DNA of 64,000 bases from Monoplex corrugatus (Eukaryota > Mollusca > Gastropoda > Littorinimorpha > Ranellidae). The stretch's first letter is position 1. Each line of letters begins with the position of its first letter. Below the pieces are notes generated by a model. That model was given only the letters and a program-made list of their open reading frames with translations, made no database searches and had not been told where the DNA came from. Both the position numbers and the translations under genes were made by a program. Positions 10,075 to 20,794 of the stretch are shown here, in pieces. The stretch spans positions 88,671,415 through 88,735,414 of the forward strand of contig CM060315.1 of the NCBI GenBank assembly GCA_030674185.1, written 5' to 3'.

Positions 10075-10600
10075 CCCCTGTGGGGGATGCCAGGGGCTAT
10101 TTCAGTTTAAATACTATCCACATCTTCTGGAAATTTTGTGCTAGAAATTTCCTTTTCTGTCACTCTCTGTTGCTGCTTTGTTCCTTTGCTTTCTGTCATT
10201 TCTTCCTATCATTTTTTTTTCCTTGCTGGTCCATTCACCTGTATGTGTTCAATAAAATCTTCTGTTAGAATAGATGATAGGGTACACGTGGTAAGTGCAT
10301 TTTTGGCTCTAGGGAAATGTGACATGCAGAAGCAATTTTAGGCATTTTAGGGCTGTTTTAAGATATGATTTAATGTCCTTAGGTATGTTTGAATTTGTAT
10401 TCAGGTATGTTTTTTGAATTCCCTGAGTGATAAATTGGACGGGATGGTCAACACCAGGGGCATGTCCTTAGATTATGTGTGTGAATGCATTGATATGTGT
10501 ATTTCTTGTCCTTTTTTTTTTTCCTGTTGAAATACTGTGTATGTTTTGAAAGTTATAGCTGGGTTTTAAGCAGTTGGCTGGGTTTTAAACAAAAAATAAC
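10075..10600 (-). repeat. dispersed repeat R1, copy 2 (inverted)
   Basis: Inverted R1 (CCCCTGTGGGGGATGCCAGG ... GCTGGGTTTTAAAC), head to head with copy 3 across a ~35-bp spacer. Confidence 0.8.
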
Positions 10601-10635
10601 AATAATGTTTTAACAAGCCTGGCGATTTCTTATTT

Positions 10636-11615
10636 CCTTATTGTTTAAAGCCCAGCTATAACCATTTCAACACATACAGAACTTCAACAGGGGGAAAACA
10701 AGAAAAGAAAATTAAGTACACATATCAATGCATTTACGTATATAATCTAAGGACATGCCCCTGACGTTGACCACTCTGTCCAATTTATTGCACAGGGGAT
10801 TTAAAAAAAACAGCTGAATACAAATTTAAGCATACCTCACCCGTCTCACCCGTCGGCGTCACCGGGAACAGTGTTGGCCGCTGCACATGATGTCCTCACA
10901 AGCTGCCTCCAGCACTCTCGATCTTGGCTAAGTCTGACCACCTCCTGGAGTTTCTTGCCACTGATGTTTGTGATGTTTCTAGCAAGTGATGCAGGTGGCC
11001 GTCCTCTGTTTCTCTTTCCTTCCACTTTACCCTGGAGGACAGTGGACATCAAGTCTGTTCTCTCATTACGGATTGCGTGTCCAACATATTTCAGTTTCCT
11101 CCGTTGTATGAGTACTAGGAGCTTGCGTGTAGTACCCAACTCATTCAGTATGCTTTCATTTGAGCGCCTATCCGTCCATCTGACCCTCAGCAGTCTTCGG
11201 TAAAACCACAGCTCTGCTGCTTCCACTCGTCTTTCATCCTCCTTCTTCATTGTCCATGCCTCGCAGCCGTATAACATCACTGGCCAGACAAGACAAGATA
11301 CCTAAGGACACCAAAATACATGTAAAAACGGACCTAAATTACCTAAAATTACTTTCGCATATCTCACCTCTCCAGGTTCAAAATGCACTCAAATACATGT
11401 ATTCAATCATCAATTGTACGAAAAGTACGTAAGACTTTATCGAACACATAAAAGTGAATGGACCAGCAAGGCAGAAAATGATAGGAAGATATGACAGAAA
11501 GCAAAGCAGGAAGAAAGAAACAAAGAGAGTGATAGAGTAAATTTCTAGCACATAATTTCCAGAAGGTGGGGATACTATTTATACTGAAAGAGCCCCCAGC
11601 ATCCCCACAGGGGGA
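10636..11615 (+). repeat. dispersed repeat R1, copy 3, interrupted by LINE fragment
   Basis: GTTTAAAGCCCAGC... to ...CATCCCCACAGGGGG, with RTE-like LINE sequence inserted at about 10838-11290 between AAGCATACCT and CCTAAGGACACC. Confidence 0.8.
10846..11280 (-). pseudogene. RTE-like LINE RT C-terminal fragment (L-C2)
   Basis: Open frame of 144 aa: [85 protein letters not shown]. This is the conserved tail after the RT thumb in RTE-like elements. 5' truncated; the frame is intact but has no RT palm. Confidence 0.82.
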
Positions 11616-11629
11616 TCCTTAGTCACTGC

Positions 11630-11705
11630 CTGCTGGGCCGTCACTGTCATACACAAAGTGAGGGTTTGTGATGGTTCTTCCTCCAATGCTGACTGATGTT
11701 TTTAT
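11630..11705 (-). pseudogene. small RTE-like RT palm fragment
   Basis: Reads ISIGGRTITN, the segment just before the YADD box, as in the 39540-40085 fragment. Very short. Confidence 0.4.
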
Positions 11706-12230
11706 ACATATCAGAATTAGCAACTGGTATGTCTCTGACTACCAACAAATGCCTATCAATTAACATCAGGAAGACAGTTCTTGAATGTTATATAAAACTG
11801 ATAATGTTATATGGTTGGGAGGTGTGGACAGTCAAAACGCAAAGCCAGAATAAGATTGAGGCAGCCAAAATGTGATTTCTAAGAAGAATAAGAAGAATGT
11901 TGAGAGTTCCATGGACAGCAAACAAAACAAACGAGACAGTCTTGATGGAGGCAGACACAAGAAGATCACTGATAAGGAAGATTAGGAAAAGGCAAGCAAC
12001 ATTTATAGGCCATTTTATGAGGAAAGGGAATTAGGGCACCTGGTCACAACAGGAAAGCTGGAGGGAAAGAGAACACCAGGTAGACCCAGGGAGAAAATAC
12101 CGGACAGACTTGCAGAGTGGCTGAGGACAGAGAGGGTGGGAGATGTACTTTCAGCGACAAGGGATAGATGCACGTGGAGGGCCATGATCGCCAACGCCAT
12201 GCGGCAGGACACATGATGATGATGATGATG
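11700..12230 (+). pseudogene. RTE-like LINE C-terminal fragment (L-C1) with GAT tail
   Basis: Degenerate copy of the L-C1 end: MLYGWEVWT region, [26 protein letters not shown], then [13 protein letters not shown]..., ending at ATGCGGCAGGACACA followed by TGATGATGATGATG. Frameshifts and stops throughout. Same family as 40090-40740 (minus) and 57330-57785. Confidence 0.75.
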
Positions 12231-12239
12231 TCTGACAAC

Positions 12240-13080
12240 ACGAACACAATAAAAAACACAAACACAAAGATATCAACATCTTCAATTTAAAGAACAGTAG
12301 TTCTTTATTACCTTTGACATTATAACAGAAAAAAAAAGACATTTATACTCAGGACAATAAAAAAAAGGACAATGTCTGACATTCTACATAAGTTATTTTC
12401 TACTCTCAAGATGTCCAAACTGTATCACAGAAAAAGAACTTACGACTACAAGAAGTCTCCACAACCACACAGTATCACTTATGCGATGTACTTGCCCGTT
12501 ACTTACACACGCACATTCAAATCTTTAAAAAGATGGGGACTTTTTTCAAGTCCAATTCACATATTCACATATTTAAGAAGATTTCAACCAGGATTTTTCA
12601 AACCCAAATCAGACACCAACGACTGTCTGTTTCAAGAAACAAAACAAAACAAAACAAAACAAAACAAAACAAAAAACTGATAACCACAACTAACATGGTG
12701 TTTGGATAATATTTAAACACTTGGTCGGCTGAAGACAAAATGCATATGTATCAATTATGCTATCATTATTCACAATGGCAAAATTACAAAGAAGAACAGG
12801 TTGCAAAAAAACCCCACCCAAAAGGGAAAGGGTGGGGAGTGGGGGCTTGTGGATTTTCCGTCTTGGGCGACATTGGTTCGTATGATACAGAGCAATGTGA
12901 GGAGAGAAATAAAAACAGGATGATGAAGTCAAACCATACAAAGTCTCCTTTTCTTCCATACAAATATCAAACAAAACAGTTTCAAAGACAGACAAACACA
13001 GCCAAGCACAAATCCTTTCTGACAGTGAGGATGATTTCTTTTGAAAAATTCTTCAGTTGCTCCTCTAGTTCCTGATTTGA
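12240..13080. other. unassigned AT-rich sequence
   Basis: UTR-like: an AATAAA on the minus strand near 12304, A-rich and CAAAA repeats near 12640-12675. No coding frame supported on either strand. It could be the 3' UTR of an unseen transcript. Confidence 0.35.
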
Positions 13081-13084
13081 TTGT

Positions 13085-13512
13085 GAAGGGGAGAAGAGTG
13101 GCAGAATGGTTCAGATGTTTGCCTGCCAATAACTAAACTCGATGTTCCAGGGTTCGCTCCCTGTAGAGGCCTTGACTTTGCTCCTCATTTTGACTGGAAA
13201 ATGGAACTGAACGTCTAGTCCTTCTGAAGGGGATGAAAAATGAATTGGACCCGAGTGCCTTCATGCTGCGCAAGCGAAAGATCCCATGGCAGTTGAGAAT
13301 GGTGAGGAGCAGGGCTTTGCCCAGCTGCCTTGGTATAAAACGTCAGAGAGATAGGTTGATTTCCCAGCTCCCACCCCTTGAAGACCAATTAGCCTTCTTG
13401 CCTTTCTAAAGTGTTGGTAAAGAAAAAAAAGTGAATTTGAATCGAGGGAGAGGGGATGGGCGCCGCCCTCATGGTGCTGGCCTCAGGGAAAACTTAAGGT
13501 CTCTGCCACCCA
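13085..13512 (+). repeat. SINE S1 copy, 5' two-thirds
   Basis: Starts GGGGAGAAGAGTGGCAGAAT with box A, then GTTCCAGGGTTCGCTCCCTG (box B-like), the GATCCCATGGCAGTTGAGAA segment and TTTCCCAGCTCCCACCCCTT, up to AAGGTCTCTGCCACC. Confidence 0.8.
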
Positions 13513-13639
13513 AATTTGAGATATTTCCAGCCTCTAGAACCAAACCAAAGCAAACTAAATCAACCCTCCCCCCCCCCCACAAAGAAAAACAAAAAAACAA
13601 AGGGAACTTGTTTTTACTACCACCCAAACTTAGTTACAA

Positions 13640-13880
13640 AAACATTTCTTTATGCAGGCTGGTTAGCTTTGCTGACAGAGATGTAAACTCGAACATTTAA
13701 TGTTTGTGGTTCAAAACCCAGCCGGCAACATAAAACTGACTGGTCTGTTCACTGCCCATCTGAACGCTCCTATCATTCTGGTGAAAGACTTTGAGTCGTA
13801 CAGTGTGCCCTCTCCCCCCTGTTTTCCCTACTTGAAGACACTGCATTTAGGATTTTGTACAAGCTCAAAAGTCTGCCAGA
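13640..13880 (+). repeat. tRNA-like SINE S2 fragment
   Basis: GCAGGCTGGTTAGCTTTGCT ... TGTGGTTCAAAACCCAGCCG gives box A/B-like motifs, followed by CTGGTCTGTTCACTGCCCAT and TCATTCTGGTG. The same order recurs at 21400-21600. Confidence 0.5.
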
Positions 13881-13961
13881 TATACAGTTAGCAGATGTGG
13901 GTGGAGAGCATACAGAATTTTCCACGTGTGACGAATCCATCTTGAACAAACTCCAAACTCT

Positions 13962-14215
13962 TTCACCCTTCGACTCCTGCACCGTATCCCCCATCAGCAA
14001 AAACTTAGCTCTTTGATTCCCTCACCATATCACTGCAGGAAGCTGGTGGATAAAGTGAGAGAATCAAAGGGTTAAGTTTTCACGTTGCTAGCATGGTTGA
14101 CAATGCAGGATGCTGGTGGACAGGGTGTGGGAGTCAAAGGGTTAAGTTTTTGTGTTGCTAGCATGGTTGACAGCGCAGGATGCTGGTGGACAGGGTGCAG
14201 GAGTCAAAGGGTTAA
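13962..14215. mobile_element. P1b, TTAA foldback element with duplicated arm
   Basis: Right arm (GTTGCTAGCATGGTTGACA ... GGAGTCAAAGGGTTAA) occurs twice in tandem. The left TTAA is mutated to TTCA. Confidence 0.75.
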
Positions 14216-15015
14216 AGAATCACCCAATCCAGAAAAAGCACACAGAATACCTTTCCCACCTGTTAAGTAGCCAGGTGCACACACAAACATCACCGATCAA
14301 TCTGACAGTATCAATTCTCACCCACTCTCAGCTCCCCCGCTCCATGCATTTTTTTTTCTCTGTTAAAAAAACTGACATTGAAAATCACACATACAAAGTC
14401 AACACAAAGGCAATGCTGAAATATTTAGAACTACACACCAATTACTTCAGAAATGTTGACACTCCAATAACTTACATACGTACACTCATATTTCATTGAT
14501 CAGGAATGGTTTCCATCTCAATAGATTTGTACAGTAATGAGAACATGAGTAATAAATTATGTAACAATGACGGTATCAATAATGACAATACATATCTGTA
14601 TTGTCAGCCAAATTTATACAAAAACAGCAATGACAACATACAGAATTATTTGTACTGTCAATTGATCATGATTTACACACTCTACAAGCTTGATGTAAAG
14701 CAACGTTTCACTGGGAATTCTCTGAATAAATCAGAGAAGAAACAGAATCACATAAAATAAAACAAATAAAAAGTAAGAACAAAAGCAATCATCAAAAAAC
14801 AAATCAAAACAAGATAACCATCAAAGATAAACATCTTTCTTAAAACAAAAAGTTCAGAAACAAACCACAAACACATGAGCATCAACAATTTGGTTCCACT
14901 GAAGACAAAAGCACATGTAACATTAAATGACGGTTGGTATAACTGGAGAGAGAAAGGGAAGCAAGGGTTGCATAAATTTGGTGTTGTCCTAATCAATCGA
15001 CTCAGCTCTACATAA
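14216..15015. other. unassigned sequence
   Basis: AT-rich, no repeat family or gene recognised. Confidence 0.4.
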
Positions 15016-15017
15016 GT

Positions 15018-15058
15018 AGCACGCACGCACGCACGCACGCATGCGCACACGCACACGC

Positions 15059-15100
<42 letters not shown>
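15018..15100. repeat. (CACG)n/(CA)n microsatellite
   Basis: GCACGCACGCACGCACGC followed by CACACACA to 15098. Confidence 0.9.
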
Positions 15101-15101
<1 letters not shown>

Positions 15102-15139
15102 TATCTCGCGATACACCAGCACAAGTAATCTGTCTTTGC

Positions 15140-16520
15140 AATAAAGCTGAAAGGAAAACCTAACTTTGCATCAGACAGTCTTTTTACAAAATCTAACACC
15201 ACAATTTAGAAAAAAACTAACATTGCATCAAAAATCTGTTCATGTCTAACATTACAATCAAAGGAAACTTAAATCAGACACTCTTTTCATAACATCCAAC
15301 ATCACAATTTAGGGAAAGCATTACACTTTAAGGAAAACCTAACTTTTCATCAAACAGTCTTTTCACAAATTCTAACCTCACAATTTAAGAAAAACCCGAC
15401 TTTGCATCAGAAAGTCTTCACAAAGTCTAACATCACAATTTGAGGGAAACCTAACTTTGTGTCAGTTAGCCTTTTCCCAAAGTCTAACCTCACGAGTCAA
15501 ACATTCGACTAAAATTCAAGTTCACATATTAAACTTTCAACTAAAGTTCAACCTCGCTTGTTAAGATTGTTCACTAAAATCCAAATTAGATTGGATAGAT
15601 TTGTAGCTGAGCCCAACTTCACAGTCTATCCCGTCTCACATGCCCAATCTGTTGCTCCTAGTCTATCTCGCTTCACATGTCAGATTTGTTGTTTCATATC
15701 TATTCCGCCCCACACATCAGATTAATTCCTAAAGTTCAACCTTTCCTTGTCAAACTATCAGTCTATGTTCCAGCCACACGTTACATCTTTTGCAATCAAA
15801 ACGGCCAACAATTAAATGACTACCAATAGTCAAAGTGGTCATATGTACTTGCAACTTTTCATGTTGTAATGACCTTTAGTCCTCACACACTTACTGAAAA
15901 TTACTCAAGAATACTTTGGCCTGAATGAAACGTGAAAGACAGCACAAGGAAGAATACTAGAATTCAGGATGCAAATGCTGATGGGTCAGACTATTGTTCT
16001 AAAAGCAAATGTTCAATCTCACTAAGATATCCCTCCAATGAAGTCTAACCTCACAGAAAGTCCAGTTTCATGCATATTCACTCTAAAATCCAAGCTCACA
16101 TGTTACATTCCAAGCTATAGTAGCAAGTCACGTATAAAAGTCTCAACTAAATATTCCATTCCACCACTAAAAACATTAAAATCCCAGCTCATACACCAAT
16201 ATTTCCGCTAAAATCCACTAACACTCCACCCTCTCCACTAACATACAAACTTGTGTTCTATATCCTATCTCTCACATGCAATATCATCCATAAAAATCCA
16301 ACCATAATCCCAAATCTCCTCCATTAAAATCCAGTCACGCGGCAAATTCTCCCTATCCTAAAATCCAACAACACAAACTCTGCGACAATCATTCCCACTT
16401 TCAACTGAAATCCATATCCTGTTCAACTAAAATCCAAACAGTCTCAATCAAAATCCATTCTCATTCTCAACTAAAATCTAATCACACATGTCAGACTGTC
16501 AACTCAAATCAGAAACATAC
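15140..16520. repeat. degenerate tandem repeat region
   Basis: Recurrent words CTAACTTTGCATCA, ACAATTTA, CTAACATCACA at ~60-70 bp spacing to about 15500, then looser repeats of AACTAAAATCCAA to about 16500. Too diverged for a clean unit. No coding frames. Confidence 0.6.
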
Positions 16521-16960
16521 ACTATCAAGATGAGCTGGAACTCTCCACAGAAGATACACCAACAACACAAAAAAAATGTGATACACAAGTTTTCACTGCC
16601 GCTGAAGTGACTTGGCACAGGGCTGTTGTAAAGGTCAAGATGAAGATCGCCCCATAACCCTGAGATCATAAGCATGTGAGGTGGAGCAGACCTCAACAAG
16701 TTTCCACCAGCCTGAGAGCAGTGAACATCTCTCCCTCACCACTTTGACAGAACTGCTTACAGCATCCCAATTTTACTTTGGATATGTGTATGCACACTGT
16801 TCTGCCACAGTGTGCAGAGGCTATGTTGCTGCACACACTGCACGCTCCACTATGGATAAGTGTGTATGCTGGATGTTTTCATGCTTCCATACGCCAATGG
16901 ATGCTGTGTAGTTTGGCTGGTGAATTTTTTCAATCTGGCTGGTAACAGTTTAGGTGAAAA
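16521..16960. other. unassigned sequence
   Basis: Contains CACTGTTCTGCCACAGTGTGC, similar to a stretch at 43450-43530 (GTTGCTGCAC...TCCA), so probably another dispersed repeat. No gene. Confidence 0.35.
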
Positions 16961-16964
16961 GCTC

Positions 16965-17105
16965 ATCATCATCACCAAGTGCCCTGCCGCATGGCGTTGG
17001 CGATCATGGCCCTCCATATGTATCTATCCCTTGTTGCCGCAAACACATCTTCTACCCTCTCTGTCCTCAGCCTACCTACAAGTCCATCCAATATTTTCTC
17101 CCAGG
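16965..17105 (-). repeat. LINE L-C1 3' end, truncated
   Basis: CATCATCATCACCAAGTGCC then CTGCCGCATGGCGTTGGCGA..., inverted 3' end of L-C1; 5' truncated at TATTTTCTCCC. Confidence 0.75.
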
Positions 17106-17329
17106 TGAAAAGCTAGTATGCAAAAATACTGACTTTCAGGGCTGAGATTCTGGTCAACTTTCCAGATGACTGGCCTTACACAAACCATCCTGCAGGGCAC
17201 CATGCCAAGGGGAGAGCAACAGGTGTTCGGTAAGCAAGAGTGGAGATGAGAAGACGGCATCAAGGAATGTATGGGCTTTACCTTCACCAACCTACAGAAT
17301 TCCATGGAATCAGAATAGACAGTGGCTCT

Positions 17330-17410
17330 CAGGCATAACTCAGGCATAACAGTTAGGCACCAGACTTTCAATTGGAGGGTTCTGTGTTCGATCCTGCCTG
17401 GGTTACCTCC
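17330..17410 (+). repeat. tRNA-like SINE fragment
   Basis: AACAGTTAGGCACCAGACTT then GTGTTCGATCCTGCCTGGG resembles tRNA boxes A and B. Not a functional tRNA gene: flanks do not fold into a full cloverleaf. Confidence 0.35.
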
Positions 17411-17435
17411 TGCCTAATGGATGAAGAGTGAAGAC

Positions 17436-17551
17436 TGAACCCTTTGACTCCCGCACCCTATCCACCGACTGCAAACCTTAAGCCTTTGCTCTGCTAGCCT
17501 GGTTGACAATGCAGAATGCTGGTGGACAGGATACAGGAGTCAAAGGGTTTA
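17436..17551. mobile_element. P1c, short TTAA foldback remnant
   Basis: CCCTTTGACTCCCGCACCC ... GGAGTCAAAGGGTTTA, with the central hairpin deleted. Confidence 0.7.
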
Positions 17552-17754
17552 CGGGTGGAGTTTTTTTCCAACCTCTGAGGTCAACATGTGTGCAGACCTG
17601 CTCATGCCTACCCCCACTTCATGTGCAGGCACATGCAAAAACATCACATATGCACATGAACGACCCTGTAATAAATCAAAGGTAGGGGGTTTCACTCATG
17701 ATAAAAAGAGGACACTTTCAAACAAAAATGGAAAACCTGAACAAAGCTTGCAAC

Positions 17755-18145
17755 AGGCACAAACCACTGCCACATTGTGTCTTCAACTATGTGACCACCA
17801 TCACAATGGACACCATGACTACAGTATTTTCTCTATTTGTTTTAACCCTCTGACATCCGCATCCTGTCCACCAACAGCAAAAACTTAACCCTTTGATTCC
17901 CTCACCCTGTCCACCAGCTTCCTGCAGGAAGCTGGTGAACAGAGTAAGGGAATCAAAGGGTTAAGTTTTTGCTGTGCCAGCATGGTTGACAATGCAGGAT
18001 GCTAGTGGACAGGGTTCGGGAGTCAAAGGGTCCACTCTTGCGTAGAAGAATGTCACCAATTTCCACCTTAGTCTTGGAAGCAAATGGGAAGTTTTGGTGG
18101 ACCACATGCAACAGCTTTGCTGGCCTGTAACACAGCAACATAAGT
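17755..18145 (+). repeat. dispersed repeat D, copy 1 (with P1d inside)
   Basis: Shares CACCATGACTACAGTATTTT, TTAGTCTTGGAAGCAAA, AGTTTTGGTGGACCACATG and AACAGCTTTGCTGGCCTGTAAC with 58230-59300. P1d (17842-18030) sits inside. Confidence 0.6.
17842..18030. mobile_element. P1d, TTAA foldback element
   Basis: TTAACCCTCTGACATCCGC ... GGAGTCAAAGGG, with central hairpin CCAGCTTCCTGCAGGAAGCTGG. The right TTAA has been lost. Confidence 0.75.
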
Positions 18146-18179
18146 CCACAAACACGCTTTCTCCGATTTTATTAATTTT

Positions 18180-18180
<1 letters not shown>

Positions 18181-18207
<27 letters not shown>
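18181..18207. repeat. poly-G tract (~27 G)
   Basis: Uninterrupted G run. Confidence 0.95.
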
Positions 18208-18210
<3 letters not shown>

Positions 18211-18635
18211 AACATCGGTAAAACAAAAGTTTGATAGAATTTGATCTTTGCACAGCCGAAATCCGCTAAACGGCAGAAAAATCACAAGCCTGAAATGATG
18301 TCCGCGTCTTGTGGCTTATGGAAACATGAAAACACCCGGCATGCATGCCCAACAGCAGTGCCAGACCGTGCAGCCACATACTGTCTATAGTGTAGGCAAA
18401 ACAATGTGCACGCATTCATCTGAAAAAAAAAATTCACACACACCTCCCCCCCACCCCAAAAAAGCAACAACAAAAAACCCAATAAAAACAACAAAAAACC
18501 ATGATGGTAGATGGTTGTTTAATAGTAATGTTTGGTGATCCCACAACTATCAAATTAATTGGCATTGAGGTAAGACAAAAAAAGTCGTCCTGAGCATTGC
18601 AATATGCTGTAGTATATACTGTTATTGTTACTGTT
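18208..18635. other. unassigned sequence
   Basis: Includes a CAGTGCCAGACCGTGCAGCC stretch and an A-rich segment near 18470. No gene. Confidence 0.35.
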
Positions 18636-18639
18636 ATTG

Positions 18640-19176
18640 TTGTTAAAAGCCCAGCCGACTGTGTAGGGCCATATCAGGGCTATAACTGCTTCAAAACATA
18701 CAAAATTTCAACAGGGAAAATAAGAAAAGAAAAGAAAATTAAGTACACATATCAATGCATTTGCGCACATAATCTAAGGACATACCCCAACTTTGACCAC
18801 TCCATCCAATTTATCGAACAGGGGATTTACAAAACATACCTGATTACAAATTTAAGCATACCTCAGGACACCAAAACATATATATAAAAACGGGCCATAC
18901 CTAAAATTTGCTTCCGCACATCTCACCTCCCTAAAGCCAAAGATGCACTTAATACATGTACCCAATTATCAATCCTAAGAGAAAGTATGTAAAACTTTAT
19001 CAAACATATACAGGTGAATGGACCAGCAAGGCAGAAAATGATAGAAAGAAATGACAGAAAGCAAAGGAACAAGGCAGAAAAAAAGAGAGTGACAGAAAAG
19101 AGGAAATTTCTAGCACAGAATTTCCAGAAGGTGGGGATACTACTTATACTGAAAGACCCTCCGGCATCACCACAGG
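18640..19176 (+). repeat. dispersed repeat R1, copy 4 (near complete)
   Basis: GTTAAAAGCCCAGCCGACTG to GGCATCACCACAGGGG. One of the best-preserved R1 copies. Confidence 0.85.
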
Positions 19177-19179
19177 GGT

Positions 19180-20420
19180 GGTAGTATGTACTGTACCCAG
19201 TTCCTGCATCATCTGTTCATGGAAGGAGTGCCATATTATTCAGCTTTCATCAGATTAAAAAAAAAATGAAATAAACGATGAAGTGGTGTGTCAGCCAACG
19301 TTTCAGGGGTTTTTACCACAGCCATTATAGTCACTCACTGTCTCTTCTATGATTATTCATCTTCTGTGCTCTACTGTGTTATCTTCTGTTTGGTTTCATT
19401 TTCACCTTCTTGTCTCATTCATTACCTTCTGATTATCTGGCAACCATCACACTCACTCAGTCTATCATTGTTTTCTTGTCTTCATAAATTATCGTTTTAA
19501 TCCAGTATTATCATCTTCTGGTGCATTCAAGTTTATGACGTATTATCTCTATCTATCATCCCTCACAATCAACCATCTTGTGTCTGATTTCATCACCATT
19601 ATCTTCTGTTTGATTTCATCACAGTTGTCTTCTCATTACTTCTGCTAATTCCATTGCAATTATCTTCTCATGTCTTCTACTTGATTTCATTGCAAATTTC
19701 AATGCAATTATCTTGTAATTATTTCCTGTTTAATTCCCTTGTAGTGAACTTCTCATTATCTTCTAAAGTTGTCGCAATTGTCCTCATATTTTATTTAAAT
19801 TTTTTTTACCACTTACTGTCTGATTTCATTATTACCTTCTAATATTATAATAATCTCCTGCTTATTATATTCAGTGTAATTTCACATTCATTATAGCTTA
19901 TCATATTCAGTATAATTTCACATTCATTATCTTTGTATCATATATTTTTTGAAAGAGAAATCAGACACTTTGGTTCCATGGGTTGTCACCATTCATTTTT
20001 TTTTGGTTATCCTCCATTTTATTTCAATACAATGTTTTTTCATGCCACTTTTATATGTTTTTGAAACATTATTTTTGAAATATTATCATTGCTTACTGTC
20101 TCGTTAATTCTTTGTTACCTACTTGTTCATTCATTACGTTTCACTGTACTACTTGAAAAAAATCAGCAATTTAAATTCCCCAATTACCTGCTCTGCTATT
20201 CAAATATCATGATCAGGCATGCCCATTCCTCCTCCTCCTCAACATTTATCCACTGTTTTACCTCATATCATCATGACAATCATCACACAACATCACTTTT
20301 ATCAACATCATCATCCACCCTTTCCACATCAATATCATCATCATCTAATCCCAAGACGACATTTTCTCCCCCAAACTGTCCAGGTTTTGTCACTGTGACC
20401 GAAAGCACCAAATGTCTTTT
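19180..20420. other. AT-rich region with degenerate TTATCTTCT repeats
   Basis: Words ATTATCTTCT, GTTTGATTTCAT and ATTTCACATTCATTAT recur irregularly. Part is probably the distal 3' UTR or downstream flank of HECTD3. No coding frame supported. Confidence 0.5.
20018..20023 (-). promoter_or_regulatory. possible polyadenylation signal for HECTD3
   Basis: AATAAA on the minus strand about 675 nt after the HECTD3 stop; a second AATAAA is near 19792. Position is reasonable for a 3' UTR end, but no transcript evidence is available and the region is AT-rich, so chance matches are easy. Confidence 0.3.
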
Positions 20421-20527
20421 ATCAGGTAACTAAACAGCGACTTCATTTTTTTCTCTTTGGGTCCACTTCACGCCAATACTGCTAACAACAACAGGGAAAT
20501 CAACGCCTCTTGGGTTTTTCACCAGAG

Positions 20528-20705
20528 TTCAGTCCCCTTAATCTTCCAGGGGAGTTAACTCCTCTTAATCTCTTCCAGTGGAGTTAACTCCTCTCAATCT
20601 TACAGGAGAGTTAACTCTTTTAATCTTCCTGGAGAGCTAACTTGTCTCAGTCTTGTAGGGCTGTCAATCCCTTTGTCTTCCAGGGAGTTAATTCCTCTCA
20701 GTCCT
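20528..20705 (-). repeat. short tandem repeat in HECTD3 3' UTR, touching the stop codon
   Basis: About six imperfect ~30-bp units built on (plus strand) CTTCCAGGGGAGTTAACTCC with variants. Each unit carries the small palindrome GGAGTTAACTCC. The first unit overlaps the last codons and the stop of HECTD3. Confidence 0.75.
20536..20697 (-). other. proximal 3' UTR of HECTD3
   Basis: Sequence directly downstream of the stop, wholly made of the tandem units described for 20528-20705. The true 3' end is not determined. Confidence 0.4.
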
Positions 20706-20794
20706 CCCATGATCCTTCCCAAGGGTTCATGTCTGTGTCGATGGCAATACAGTTGTAAGCAGCATAGCGCAGTTTCTCTTCAGCAGCTTTGGCA
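20698..20794 (-). CDS. HECTD3: HECTD3 last exon with stop codon
   Basis: Acceptor gttctctcccag|T, stop TGA at 20698-20700. One base completes Ser, then [31 protein letters not shown], stop. The family ends at about DMSPWEE, so this protein has a few extra residues (GSWED) that overlap the start of a short tandem repeat in the 3' [14 protein letters not shown] is diagnostic of HECT C-termini. Confidence 0.95.

Noticed and set aside
12372..13075. Overlapping 100-111 aa frames
   Set aside because: Lysine-rich frames in AT-rich DNA on both strands with no conserved motifs.
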